DNA from: Bacillota bacterium
GTDB lineage: Bacteria > Bacillota > Bacilli > Alicyclobacillales > SLC66
DNA length: 40,714 nt
Direction of reading: 5' to 3'
NCBI GenBank assembly: GCA_026627345.1
Contig: JAPNUP010000184.1
Location: 1 to 40,714 of the forward strand
A program made the position numbers and the translations under genes. Shown piece after piece: positions 25,367-33,729 of this stretch; positions within the stretch are counted from its first letter, which is position 1; every line of letters starts with the position of its first letter. The notes beneath the pieces were generated by a model, which was given only the letters and a program-made list of their open reading frames with translations, did no database searches and had not been told where the DNA came from.

Positions 25367-25831
25367 ATGGAAGAGAAGCGGGAACAGCGAGCGGATGTAG
25401 ACAGCGAGACGAGTCAGCAACCGGACGTCACGAACCCATCGCCGTTTGGACAGCCTCCGATCAGCCAGTCGCTCGGCGAGATGTATCACATGCTCTCTCA
25501 AGGCGGAGTGGACACGTGGTTGCAGACGTTGCAGTCAACCGATATGCCTAGTTTCACGATGCCTGAGTTGATGCAAGCCTGTACGCAAGTGCTCGAACAA
25601 CTGTGCAATGTCAATGTCACAGGCGACGAACAAGAGCAAGGATCAGACGACTGGTCGCAGACCTTGCCTGATGAAGCGCTGATACAGAGCTTTGTGCAAG
25701 GTAGTGCGATCACTGTACAGCCGGAAGCGTTTATCGGATATGTCGAATGGCTTGAGCAAGAACGTGTCGGATTCTCTTGTCTGCCTCATCCTGATGGACA
25801 GTGGCTGATCACGCCAGTGAAGGAAGTCTGA
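25367..25831 (+). CDS. Hypothetical acidic protein, 154 aa
   Basis: I do not recognise this protein. The ATG at 25367 has a good AAGGGGAG about 8 nt upstream. Residues 1-35 are polar and probably disordered (Q, D, T, P-rich). Residues ~36-80 look helical (S-L-G-E-M-Y-H-M-L-S-Q-G-G-V-D-T-W-L-Q-T-L), as do residues ~95-140, which contain two Trp-rich segments. The overall charge is strongly negative; there is no signal peptide or membrane helix. The layout of a disordered head with short amphipathic helices recalls small regulatory or spore-associated proteins, but that is only a resemblance. The gene is followed by a strong bidirectional terminator. Confidence 0.75.
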   Translation: MEEKREQRADVDSETSQQPDVTNPSPFGQPPISQSLGEMYHMLSQGGVDTWLQTLQSTDMPSFTMPELMQACTQVLEQLCNVNVTGDEQEQGSDDWSQTLPDEALIQSFVQGSAITVQPEAFIGYVEWLEQERVGFSCLPHPDGQWLITPVKEV

Positions 25832-25843
25832 TGAAGCACGATC

Positions 25844-25892
25844 TCCCGACAAAAAAGAGAGCGCTGATATCGCGCGCTCTTTTTTGTCGGGA
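25844..25892. terminator. Bidirectional terminator between convergent genes
   Basis: TCCCGACAAAAAAGAGAGCGC and its near-complete complement enclose a 7-nt loop. The A6/T6 tracts inside the arms give each strand a GC-rich stem core followed by a T-run. It serves the acidic hypothetical gene on the plus strand and the permease operon on the minus strand. Confidence 0.93.
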
Positions 25893-25901
25893 ATGGAGGC
25901 A

Positions 25902-26783
25902 TTATGTTTTCGGATTCATGAGATCACTCAGACCATCGCCGAGGTAATTGAACCCGAGAACAGCCAGGGCCAGAGCCACACCAGGAAAAATGGCGAGCCA
26001 AGGAGCAATGGTGAGATATCCTTGCGCAGATTTGAGCATGGCGCCCCAACTGGGCGTCGGTGGTTGGACGCCAAGCCCCAAGTAGCTAAGGCCTGCTTCT
26101 GCTACGATGCCTCCTGCTAGAGCCAAGGATAGTTGCACGATGATAGGGGCCATAATATTTGGTAAGATATGCAGAACCATGATACGCATCGGACCTGCCC
26201 CAACCACGCGAGCAGACTCTACATATTCAGCGCGTTTGTGGATCAGTACTTGAGCCCTCGCGATCCGAACAAACCCCGGAATAAAACCGATGCCGATCGC
26301 AATCTCCGCGTTGACGATGCCCCCGCCTAGCACTGCCCCAATCACTAATGCAAAAATCAGGAAGGGGAATGCCTGTAAAGCATCCATCAAGCGCATGATG
26401 ATCCATTCATCGACCCAACCACCGACATATCCGGTCAGTAGTCCCAGACTGACACCGATGATAGCGCCGATGGCCACTGCAATCGATGACACTGTCAGCG
26501 ATGTACGGGCACCGTAGACGATCCGTGTATATAAGTCCCGTCCTAACTCATCTGTTCCAAACCAGTGCAGCCCACCAGGAGGCGCTAGCATGTGATACAG
26601 ATCGACATGCTCAGGAGATTCTGGGGTGATCAATGGAGCGAAAATGGCTGCGATCACAAATATGGCCACCAGGATGGCGCCGATCAATAGGGTCACTCGC
26701 TTGGAGGAGAACACTCTTCGCATACGCCAAGGGACAGCGGGTTGATTGCGCCCGATGGAAGTCTGTGGTTGCACCTGCGCCAT
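25902..26783 (-). CDS. ABC transporter permease, DppC/OppC type (second system)
   Basis: This 293-residue protein has an amino-terminal helix (L-I-G-A-I-L-V-A-I-F-V-I), the marker G-T-D-E-L-G-R-D-L-Y near 75-84, the EAA-like loop near 187-205 (S-A-R-V-V-G-A-G-P-M-R-I) and six helices in all. GGAGGG lies ~8 nt before the ATG at 26783, within the end of the DppB-type gene. It is the last gene of a three-gene operon (binding protein, DppB, DppC) in which no ATPase genes occur. The plus-strand neighbour encodes an unrelated acidic protein, so the ATPases must come from another locus. Confidence 0.93.
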   Translation of the reverse strand: MAQVQPQTSIGRNQPAVPWRMRRVFSSKRVTLLIGAILVAIFVIAAIFAPLITPESPEHVDLYHMLAPPGGLHWFGTDELGRDLYTRIVYGARTSLTVSSIAVAIGAIIGVSLGLLTGYVGGWVDEWIIMRLMDALQAFPFLIFALVIGAVLGGGIVNAEIAIGIGFIPGFVRIARAQVLIHKRAEYVESARVVGAGPMRIMVLHILPNIMAPIIVQLSLALAGGIVAEAGLSYLGLGVQPPTPSWGAMLKSAQGYLTIAPWLAIFPGVALALAVLGFNYLGDGLSDLMNPKT

Positions 26784-26785
26784 GA

Positions 26786-27742
26786 TTACATCCCTCCCTT
26801 GTCCATGCGGATACGCGGATCGAGCAGCCCATAGCAGAGATCGGTGAGCAAGTTGACGCCAACCACGAGGACAGCTACGACAAGCGCGCCCCCTTGAATC
26901 ACCGTGTAATCCCGGCTGAAAATACTGTTGACAAGGAGACTTCCAAATCCAGGTAATGAGAAGATGGTTTCCGTGATGACGAGTCCACCGAGAAGGCCTG
27001 CGATCTGAAGGCCGCTTTGCGTCAAGACCGGTACCAAGGCATTGCGTACGGCATGCCGGATGACGACGATGCGCCAGATCAGCCCTTTGGCGCGCGCCGT
27101 TCGGATATAGTCAGCGTCCAACACCTCGACAAGGCTGGAACGCATCATTCTCAGCAGTACCGCAGCCTCTCGAACAGCGGTAGCCAGTACCGGCAGGCAC
27201 ATGGCTTGCAGGTTTTGCAACGGATTTTGTCCGAATGGCACAAATCCAGAAGAAGGAAATATGTGAAGATTGACGGAGAACAGGAGAAGCAACATGATAC
27301 CAAGCCAAAAAGGAGGGATGGAAAGCCCGATCGAAGCACCAAAGACGGTGATGAGATCAGCTAAACGCCCTCGATGGGTCGCTGCGTAGATGCCGAGCGG
27401 AATCGCGATCAGGCCCGATACAAGGATCGTTCCGACCGCAAGCTCGATGGTCACCGGCAAGGCTTGGCCGATGAGAAGGGAAACGGGTAGCCCATTTTGC
27501 AGTGACCGCCCGAGGTTGCCATGCAAGACGTTGCCCATCCACTGCAGATACTGGACCCAAAGCGGTTTGGTCAGTCCGAGTTGTACGCGTAGCGCCTCGA
27601 GTGCGCGAGGTGTGGCGTCCTGCCCGAGAATGACTCGGGCAGGATCGCCAGGAATGAGGTGTAAGAGACTGAACACGATCACACTGATCAAAAAGAGGAC
27701 TGGAAGTGTAAGCAATATTCTACGGGTGCCGAGTGCGATCAT
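26786..27742 (-). CDS. ABC transporter permease, DppB/OppB type (second system)
   Basis: This 318-residue membrane protein begins with the DppB-type helix R-R-I-L-L-T-L-P-V-L-F-L-I and L-L-H-L-I-P-G-D-P-A-R-V-I-L-G. It carries R-T-A-R-A-K-G near residue 210 (EAA loop) and E-T-I-F-S-L-P-G-F-G-S-L-L near 256-268. The spacing to the binding protein gene is 10 nt and to the DppC-type gene 2 nt, so the three are cotranscribed. Its sequence differs widely from the permease at 12949-13929. Likely role: dipeptide or glutathione-like peptide import. Confidence 0.93.
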   Translation of the reverse strand: MIALGTRRILLTLPVLFLISVIVFSLLHLIPGDPARVILGQDATPRALEALRVQLGLTKPLWVQYLQWMGNVLHGNLGRSLQNGLPVSLLIGQALPVTIELAVGTILVSGLIAIPLGIYAATHRGRLADLITVFGASIGLSIPPFWLGIMLLLLFSVNLHIFPSSGFVPFGQNPLQNLQAMCLPVLATAVREAAVLLRMMRSSLVEVLDADYIRTARAKGLIWRIVVIRHAVRNALVPVLTQSGLQIAGLLGGLVITETIFSLPGFGSLLVNSIFSRDYTVIQGGALVVAVLVVGVNLLTDLCYGLLDPRIRMDKGGM

Positions 27743-27752
27743 GATTCACCTC

Positions 27753-29297
27753 TTACGACAGTGTGGCTACACGGATCAGACCATCCGGGATGTAGACAAA
27801 CCCTTTAATCGTGTTGCTATAGGCCAGTACATTATTGGGGTGGTACAAAAAGACGTAGGGCGCATCGTGATTGATAATGGCCATAGCCTGCGCGTACAGC
27901 GCTTTTCTTTGCGCCATATTCGACACGGCGCGCGCACGGTTAAGCAACAGATCTACCTTTGGGTTGCTGTACTGGGAAGAATTCAGCGGAGCCCCGGTGT
28001 AGAAGAAGGAGTAGATATCCTGATCGGGATCGAGTCGACCACTCCAACCAAGTGCCATGGCGGTGAAGTTGCCGTCCGTTGAATTGTTGAGCATCGTGCC
28101 GAAATCGAGTTGATCGATCTTCATTTTAATGCCATAAGGACTCAGCATACTCTGAAGGATCTCGGCGATCTGTACATTAAGAGGACTGGCAGCCGTTTGC
28201 ATGGTGAACGTGAACCCTGCCGGCTTACCACCTTTCTTAAGTAGTGAGCGAACGAGAGATGGATCGACCCGTGGGGCTGCATCCTCTGCTTTGACATAGG
28301 CAGGTGACGCTGGGCCGAAGGGACTGTTGCCGGCGACGGCAGTGCCCCTGAAGATCGCGCCGACGAGCAGATTGCGATTGATCGCATGGTCGACCGCTTC
28401 CCGCAGATAAACGTTTGTAAAAGGGGCTGCCTTGACATTGAGATAGATCCCTTGATAACCATAACTTGGTTTGTTAATGACCGTGTAGCTGGCATTGGAC
28501 GATAGCGAATATACTTGCTGCGGGGGGACAGTGTCGATGAACTGAACTGCGCCTGACTGGAGGTTCAGAAGTTCGACGTTTGGATCGGTGAAAATCTTGT
28601 ATTCAACCGTTGCAAAATGGGGTTCGCCCTTTACCCAATAGTGCGGATTGGCCTTCAAGTCGATATAGGATCCTGTCACCCGTTTAACAAATTCGTAAGG
28701 CCCTGTTCCCACTGGATCATTGAGAAAATTCGCGCCTTCCTTTTTCACAGCTGTCGGCGACACCATCATGCCGGCGCGACCTGTCAAGACGTTGAGAAGC
28801 GGGCTAAAAGGCTTCGATAAATGAAGTACCACCGTGTACGGGGCAGTCACATCGATGGCGGAGATAGAGGATAGTGAACTCGCTCGCGGTGAGATCTTGA
28901 GCAAATCGCGCTGCAGGTTGAACTTCACAGCCGCGGCATTGAAAGGTGTGCCGTCTTGAAAGAGTACGCCCTTACGCAGGTGAAGTGTGTAGGTGAGTCC
29001 GTTTTTAGACACTGTGTAGCCAGTGGCTAAGTCAGGCTCCAGTTGGCCCTTCGCGGAGAGCTGAAAAAGGGTATCGTAAATATTAATCATGACTTGTCGA
29101 TCCACTAAGGCGCTCGATAGACTGGGATCCAGTTTCGGCGGGTCGGCACTCAGACCGATGTCAATCTGACCAGATGGCACTGAACTGTAGTGCGCCACTG
29201 ACCGCGAGCTGGCCATAGCCGGTGATACGGCCCACGCGGTTGCAGACATGGCAAGGATGATGCTTGCCGCACTTGCGATGATTCTCTTCTTACCCAT
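27753..29297 (-). CDS. Dipeptide-type ABC solute-binding protein (second system)
   Basis: This 514-residue family 5 binding protein starts with ATG at 29297, preceded by GGAGG with a 6-nt spacer. The open frame extends to 29435 without a ribosome binding site and would bury the signal peptide. The signal peptide (G-K-K-R-I then a hydrophobic core, cleavage near P-A-M-A-S-S, ~27-32) lacks a lipobox Cys. The mature part has the DppA/GsiB-like start I-G-L-S-A-D-P-P-K-L-D-P and L-R-K-G-V-L-F-Q-D-G-T-P-F-N-A-A-A-V near residues 105-122. It is the first gene of the operon with the DppB and DppC permeases. The nearby M20 dipeptidase gene supports peptides as substrate. Confidence 0.92.
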   Translation of the reverse strand: MGKKRIIASAASIILAMSATAWAVSPAMASSRSVAHYSSVPSGQIDIGLSADPPKLDPSLSSALVDRQVMINIYDTLFQLSAKGQLEPDLATGYTVSKNGLTYTLHLRKGVLFQDGTPFNAAAVKFNLQRDLLKISPRASSLSSISAIDVTAPYTVVLHLSKPFSPLLNVLTGRAGMMVSPTAVKKEGANFLNDPVGTGPYEFVKRVTGSYIDLKANPHYWVKGEPHFATVEYKIFTDPNVELLNLQSGAVQFIDTVPPQQVYSLSSNASYTVINKPSYGYQGIYLNVKAAPFTNVYLREAVDHAINRNLLVGAIFRGTAVAGNSPFGPASPAYVKAEDAAPRVDPSLVRSLLKKGGKPAGFTFTMQTAASPLNVQIAEILQSMLSPYGIKMKIDQLDFGTMLNNSTDGNFTAMALGWSGRLDPDQDIYSFFYTGAPLNSSQYSNPKVDLLLNRARAVSNMAQRKALYAQAMAIINHDAPYVFLYHPNNVLAYSNTIKGFVYIPDGLIRVATLS

Positions 29298-29342
29298 GAC
29301 CAACCTCCAAGTTTTTAGCTGTTCACCAGCCGAATTGCTATC

Positions 29343-29371
29343 ATCATGCTGGTAGAAAGGACTAAAGTCAA
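29343..29371 (-). promoter_or_regulatory. Sigma-A promoter of the second binding-protein operon
   Basis: The minus strand reads TTGACT (29366-29371), a 17-nt spacer and CATGAT (29343-29348). The -35 is a 5/6 match and the -10 a 4/6 match. It is placed 46 nt upstream of the start codon. Confidence 0.6.
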
Positions 29372-29558
29372 TAGGAGATTGGCCTTTTTGGACAAATAAT
29401 TGTGCGAATTTAGACTTATCGATCGTTTTAGACAATGGCTGAAAATGTGCCTTGACTTGGATGATGTAAAATAGGCGCCAATGAGGATTGACATGGGTGT
29501 CGCTAGATGCTAACGTATGGAAGTCATATTCATCATGAACGGAAGGGGGAGCATGCTC

Positions 29559-29672
29559 ATGCGCGATGGAGGATTCGACGTGTTGGCGCAGTCTGGCTGG
29601 ATGGTCGTGAGTCAGAGTGATCGTCGTTTCTTTGTCGCCGCGTGGGGATGTGACCCGGTAGCGCCTTTCTGA
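29559..29672 (+). CDS. Small protein gene, 37 aa
   Basis: A short frame with a strong AAGGGGG (29543-29549) 9 nt before the ATG at 29559; an in-frame ATG at 29553 is too close. It encodes a 37-residue peptide (M-R-D-G-G-F-D-V-L-A-Q-S-G-W-M-V-V-S-Q then R-R-F-F-V-A-A-W-G-C-D-P). The peptide has one Cys, two Trp and alternating beta-like hydrophobics, and no signal peptide. A perfect -35 hexamer TTGACA lies about 60 nt upstream (~29489), though its -10 is weak, and a strong hairpin terminator follows. The unit therefore has all the parts of a monocistronic gene. I do not recognise the peptide. The gap 29298-29868 otherwise holds only promoters and this terminator. Confidence 0.55.
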   Translation: MRDGGFDVLAQSGWMVVSQSDRRFFVAAWGCDPVAPF

Positions 29673-29698
29673 CCCTAGGTAGCTTCAGTGAGGGTCTT

Positions 29699-29747
29699 AG
29701 AGAAACAGCGCAGGTCTCGCCCATGGGCAGATCTGCGCTGTTTCTCT
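29699..29747 (+). terminator. Terminator of the 37-aa gene
   Basis: AGAGAAACAGCGCAG (29699-29713) and CTGCGCTGTTTCTCT (29733-29747) form a 15-bp perfect stem with a 19-nt loop that itself contains GCCCATGGGC. TTGC follows; the Ts inside the arm help form the U-tract. Confidence 0.75.
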
Positions 29748-29868
29748 TTGCACTCGTTGAGGCGTCGGCGACTGCTAAGACTGATAGGCGTGCGCGCATG
29801 ACTGTCAGTGGCCCAACAGATACCGTGCCAACCGGTGTCTCTATCGTCGTTGGAAGGGGGAAAGTCTC

Positions 29869-31656
29869 GTGTTTACTGTCCTTTATAAGTTACGCTGGTT
29901 TTTTTACGAACACTGGAAGCGCTATGCAGTCGCGTTAGGCTTACTTCTACTTCTGAATTTTGTGGAGGTGATCCCACCAGACCTGATCGGACGCGTGATC
30001 GATCAGCTCAATGACGGGTCGATCACCGCCTCGTCCCTGCTACACACCTTGCTTTTGTACGGTGGTGTCATCATCGTCGGCTATGTGGCGGGGTATCTGT
30101 GGATGGTCAGGCTGTTTGGCGGAAGTAACCTTTTGCAGTTGACCTTGCGTTCGCGTTTGATGCGCCACTTCCTACGCATGACACCCACTTTTTATGAGAC
30201 CAATCGGACAGGTGACCTGATGGCCCGGGCCACGAATGACTTGAACGCCGTGTCCCAGACTGCCGGATTCGGCATCTTGACTCTGATCGACTCGACGACT
30301 TTTTCAGCTACTATTTTGATCACGATGGGGGTGTTGATCAGTTGGAAGCTCACCTTGTTGTCGCTGGCGCCGCTACCTTTGATCGCTTTGGCGATGACCA
30401 AGTACGGGCGGGTGGTGCACGAACGATTCACCCTTGCGCAAGACGCCTTTGGGGATATGAATGATCGCGTCCTCGAAACGATTGCAGGTGTGCGCGTCGT
30501 GCGCGCTTATGTTCAGGAGTCTGCACAAGAGCGACAGTTTGCCGCAGTGACCCAGGACGTCTATCAGAAGAATGCAGATGTCGCGCGCATCGACGCACAG
30601 TTTGAACCTACGATTAAAATACTTGTCGGTGTCAGCTATCTGATCGGTCTCGGCTACGGGGCCTACATGGTGTTTCAAAGCCAACTGACACTGGGTCAGT
30701 TAACGTCTTTCAATGTCTATCTCGGCATGCTCATCTGGCCGATGCTCGCCATCGGTCAACTGATCAACATTATGCAGCGCGGGAATGCTTCGCTCGACCG
30801 CGTCACCGAGACGCTCAGTCGTGAACCTGACGTCGCAGATCCACCGCAAGTCGAACGACTCGTGTCACCTGTCACCATCACCTTTCACGATTACAGTTTT
30901 CGCTACCCGCTGTCTGCGGTCGACAATCTACAGGATGTCTCTATCACGATCCACAAAGGCCAGACACTAGGCATCGTTGGTCGTACAGGGGCTGGCAAAT
31001 CGACCTTGCTACGCCAACTGTTACGCGAATACCCGGTTGGACACGGGGGGTCACTTTCCATTGACGGGGTGCCAATCGAGCGACTTGCCGTGGAACAGGT
31101 CACCTCATGGTTAGGCTATGTGCCGCAAGATCCACAACTGTTCTCGCGCAGTATTGCAGACAACATCCGCTTTGGCGTCCCTGAGGCCTCCGATGAGAAG
31201 GTGGCTGCCACGCTTATCATCACGTCTTTACACGAGGACACTCAGCAGTTTCCGGAAGGTCTCGCGACGATGGTCGGTGAAAAAGGTGTTTCTCTCTCTG
31301 GTGGGCAAAAACAACGGGTCGCCTTGGCTCGCGCCTTGCTGTGCGATCCGGAAATCCTCATGCTCGACGACGCGTTGTCAGCGGTAGATGCGCGTACGGA
31401 GGCCTACATCGTAGGGGAAATCCGGCAGCTTCGCCAAGCGCGTACCACACTGATTGCCACTCATCGAGTGGCGACGATCGCGCACGCGGATTGGATCTTG
31501 GTGCTCGAGGAAGGGCGAATTGTCGAACAAGGAACACACGTTGATCTGCTTGCCCAACAGGGTTGGTACTATGAGCAGTATGTGCGCCAGCGTTTGGAAG
31601 ATAACACGGACGGAGCGGGCGTCACGACGTCGCGTGAAAAGAGGGTATGGGCATGA
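29869..31656 (+). CDS. ABC exporter half-transporter with a degenerate ATPase site (YfiB-like)
   Basis: This 595-residue protein has a six-helix ABC_membrane domain (~1-310) fused to an ATPase domain: Walker A G-R-T-G-A-G-K-S-T at ~371-379 and signature L-S-G-G-Q-K-Q-R at ~476. In Walker B, L-M-L-D-D-A, D501 replaces the catalytic Glu. Such an Asp marks the non-canonical half of heterodimeric exporters (BmrC, TM287, YfiB). The start is GTG at 29869, with GGAAGGGGG upstream. The stop overlaps the ATG of the partner gene by 4 bases, so the two are translated together. Likely role: efflux of lipophilic drugs or lipids. Confidence 0.93.
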   Translation: MFTVLYKLRWFFYEHWKRYAVALGLLLLLNFVEVIPPDLIGRVIDQLNDGSITASSLLHTLLLYGGVIIVGYVAGYLWMVRLFGGSNLLQLTLRSRLMRHFLRMTPTFYETNRTGDLMARATNDLNAVSQTAGFGILTLIDSTTFSATILITMGVLISWKLTLLSLAPLPLIALAMTKYGRVVHERFTLAQDAFGDMNDRVLETIAGVRVVRAYVQESAQERQFAAVTQDVYQKNADVARIDAQFEPTIKILVGVSYLIGLGYGAYMVFQSQLTLGQLTSFNVYLGMLIWPMLAIGQLINIMQRGNASLDRVTETLSREPDVADPPQVERLVSPVTITFHDYSFRYPLSAVDNLQDVSITIHKGQTLGIVGRTGAGKSTLLRQLLREYPVGHGGSLSIDGVPIERLAVEQVTSWLGYVPQDPQLFSRSIADNIRFGVPEASDEKVAATLIITSLHEDTQQFPEGLATMVGEKGVSLSGGQKQRVALARALLCDPEILMLDDALSAVDARTEAYIVGEIRQLRQARTTLIATHRVATIAHADWILVLEEGRIVEQGTHVDLLAQQGWYYEQYVRQRLEDNTDGAGVTTSREKRVWA

Positions 31657-33674
31657 ACACTACACAAAGGTTGGTTCAATACGCGGCCCTGTATCGACGA
31701 CAGATCATCATCGCACTGGCGATGCTGCTGATCGCAGTGACCGCTGATCTGTGTGGGCCCTTCATTGCCAAGACGATCATCAATCAGCACATTTTCGGCA
31801 TTGAACAGACTTGGTATGAGACGCAAGGGCCTGCGCCAGACGCCGTGCCCTATGAGGGTCACTGGTACCGCCGCGCTACCTACTTCCTGCCGTCTGAACC
31901 GAAAGGTCGGGCCGTGAGTATTGCTCAAGTGGGCGCCCATTTTGACTTCCTGCCGGAGGTCATTCCAGCGAGCCCCGATCTTGTGCAAGAAGGTCGGCAT
32001 GTCGTGCTTGTCACTGACTCACGGCGCGTCGTTTTGAAGGCCGTAGCATTATCACCGACACAGCTGTTCGCCTTTTACAAGCCCGAGATCTGGCCGATGG
32101 TGCAGTTGGCGCTGTTGTATTTTGGCCTATTGGTCGTGTCGTCCGCTTTTACCTATGGAGAGCAGTATCTGTTACAGGTAGCGGCCAATCGCGTCATCAT
32201 GACGATGCGCCGGGATGTGTTTCGCCAGGTCCAGCGTTTGCCGATCCCCTACTTTGATCAGCTGCCAGCCGGAAAAGTGGTTTCGCGTATCACCAATGAC
32301 ACGGAGGCGATTCGCGAACTTTACGTGACGGTACTGGCGACGGTCGTGTCGAGTGTTGTCAACTTAGTCGGGATCTTTATCGCGCTGATGATACTCGATG
32401 TGCGCCTTGCGCTTATTTGCCTCATTCTCATTCCAGTGATCGTCACTTGGGTGATTCTCTATCGCCGATATGCAGTGCGGGTGAACGAACAGATCCGACA
32501 ACTCATCGGCGAAATTAACGGGATGCTTGGCGAGACGATCGCGGGTATGACGATTATCCGTGCCTTCAACCGGCAGGAACGCACAGCCAGCGAGTTTGAC
32601 GCTGTGAGCAATGACTTATACACAGCGCAAACAAGACTGTTGCGAGTCAATTCTTGGACCGGCCATAATTTAGTGTCGGTGCTGCGCAACGGGTTTTTCA
32701 TCCTATTGCTCGCATTTGTCGGCTACCGCTATCTCGGTTTGCGGGCCGTTCTTTCGATCGGCGCCTTATATGCGTTTGTCGATTACTTGAATCGTCTGTT
32801 TCAGCCGGTTGGACAGATCGTCAATCAATTGGCGAATCTCGAACAGGCGCGCGCGTCGGCCGATCGCGTGTTCGCGCTGCTCGACGAACCGGGCGTTGAT
32901 CCGCAACCCGGCGCGATTGCGCGCTTCGAGGGTGAGGTGGAATTTACCGATGTATCCTTTAGTTACGACGGCCAGCACGATGTGCTGTCTGGCATCTCAT
33001 TTGTCGCGGCCAAAGGACAGACGATTGCGCTCGTAGGGCATACCGGGTCAGGGAAAAGTTCGATCATGAACCTGTTGCTGCGCTTTTACGAGCCGCGAGC
33101 GGGGCGCATCTTGATAGACGGGCGGGACATTCGTACGATGGCAGCTCAGCATCTGCGCGCCCACATGGCGATCGTGCTGCAAGATCCTTATCTGTTTACA
33201 GGGACGCTCGCGGATAATATCAGTTTGGGAGAAGACCGCATCAGTGAGCAAAGGGTTTACGATGCCTTATGCGCGGTTGGCGGTGAACGCCTGCTCGCGC
33301 AGTGTCCAGACGGGCTTCAGGAGATGGTGCGTGAGAAAGGGAGTACCCTTTCAGCGGGTCAGCGGCAACTGATCTCGTTCGCGCGTGCGCTGGCCTTCGA
33401 TCCGGCGATTCTCATTCTCGATGAGGCGACTGCATCCATCGACACGGAGACTGAAGCCCTGATTCAACATGCACTGGAAGTGGTGAAAAGTGGGCGTACC
33501 ACGTTTATCATTGCGCACCGCCTCTCTACCATTCGCGCCGCTGATGTCATACTGGTGCTTGATCATGGACAGATTGTCGAGCGCGGTTCACATGAGCAGT
33601 TGTTGGCGAGCGGTGGGCGCTATGCGCAGATGTACCGATTGCAACAAGGTGAGCCACAGGAGCAGGCTGGATAA
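31653..33674 (+). CDS. ABC exporter half-transporter, catalytic partner (YfiC-like)
   Basis: This 673-residue protein is the catalytic half of the exporter. Walker A is G-H-T-G-S-G-K-S-S at 462-470, signature L-S-A-G-Q-R-Q-L near 567 and Walker B L-I-L-D-E-A with E591 intact. The start is ATG 31653, which overlaps the previous stop codon; GAGGG lies 7 nt upstream. An ATG at 31647 is the alternative. Between the first helix (~15-35) and second helix (~145-165) lies an extra segment of ~100 residues rich in Pro, Tyr and charged residues (E-T-Q-G-P-A-P-D-A-V-P-Y). It would sit outside the cell. Ordinary ABC half-exporters have a short loop there; the extension explains the length. Confidence 0.93.
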   Translation: MNTTQRLVQYAALYRRQIIIALAMLLIAVTADLCGPFIAKTIINQHIFGIEQTWYETQGPAPDAVPYEGHWYRRATYFLPSEPKGRAVSIAQVGAHFDFLPEVIPASPDLVQEGRHVVLVTDSRRVVLKAVALSPTQLFAFYKPEIWPMVQLALLYFGLLVVSSAFTYGEQYLLQVAANRVIMTMRRDVFRQVQRLPIPYFDQLPAGKVVSRITNDTEAIRELYVTVLATVVSSVVNLVGIFIALMILDVRLALICLILIPVIVTWVILYRRYAVRVNEQIRQLIGEINGMLGETIAGMTIIRAFNRQERTASEFDAVSNDLYTAQTRLLRVNSWTGHNLVSVLRNGFFILLLAFVGYRYLGLRAVLSIGALYAFVDYLNRLFQPVGQIVNQLANLEQARASADRVFALLDEPGVDPQPGAIARFEGEVEFTDVSFSYDGQHDVLSGISFVAAKGQTIALVGHTGSGKSSIMNLLLRFYEPRAGRILIDGRDIRTMAAQHLRAHMAIVLQDPYLFTGTLADNISLGEDRISEQRVYDALCAVGGERLLAQCPDGLQEMVREKGSTLSAGQRQLISFARALAFDPAILILDEATASIDTETEALIQHALEVVKSGRTTFIIAHRLSTIRAADVILVLDHGQIVERGSHEQLLASGGRYAQMYRLQQGEPQEQAG

Positions 33675-33682
33675 TGGAAGAG

Positions 33683-33727
33683 GGCAGGTCGCACGGGACG
33701 CCTCCCATGGGCGCAGTGCGACCTGCC
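33683..33727. terminator. Bidirectional hairpin between the exporter and Rieske genes
   Basis: GGCAGGTCGCAC (33683-33694) and GTGCGACCTGCC (33716-33727) form a 12-bp perfect stem with an inner CCTCCCATGGG region. TTCT follows on the plus strand. It lies between two converging genes and probably ends both transcripts. Confidence 0.7.
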
Positions 33728-33729
33728 TT

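Noticed and set aside
27390-28082. Plus-strand 230-codon frame opposite the permease and binding-protein genes
   Set aside because: It spans the 3' end of one convincing gene and the 5' end of another on the minus strand, and has no recognisable motif.
29298-29435. Amino-terminal extension of the second binding protein
   Set aside because: It would bury the signal peptide. The promoter and GGAGG fit the ATG at 29297.
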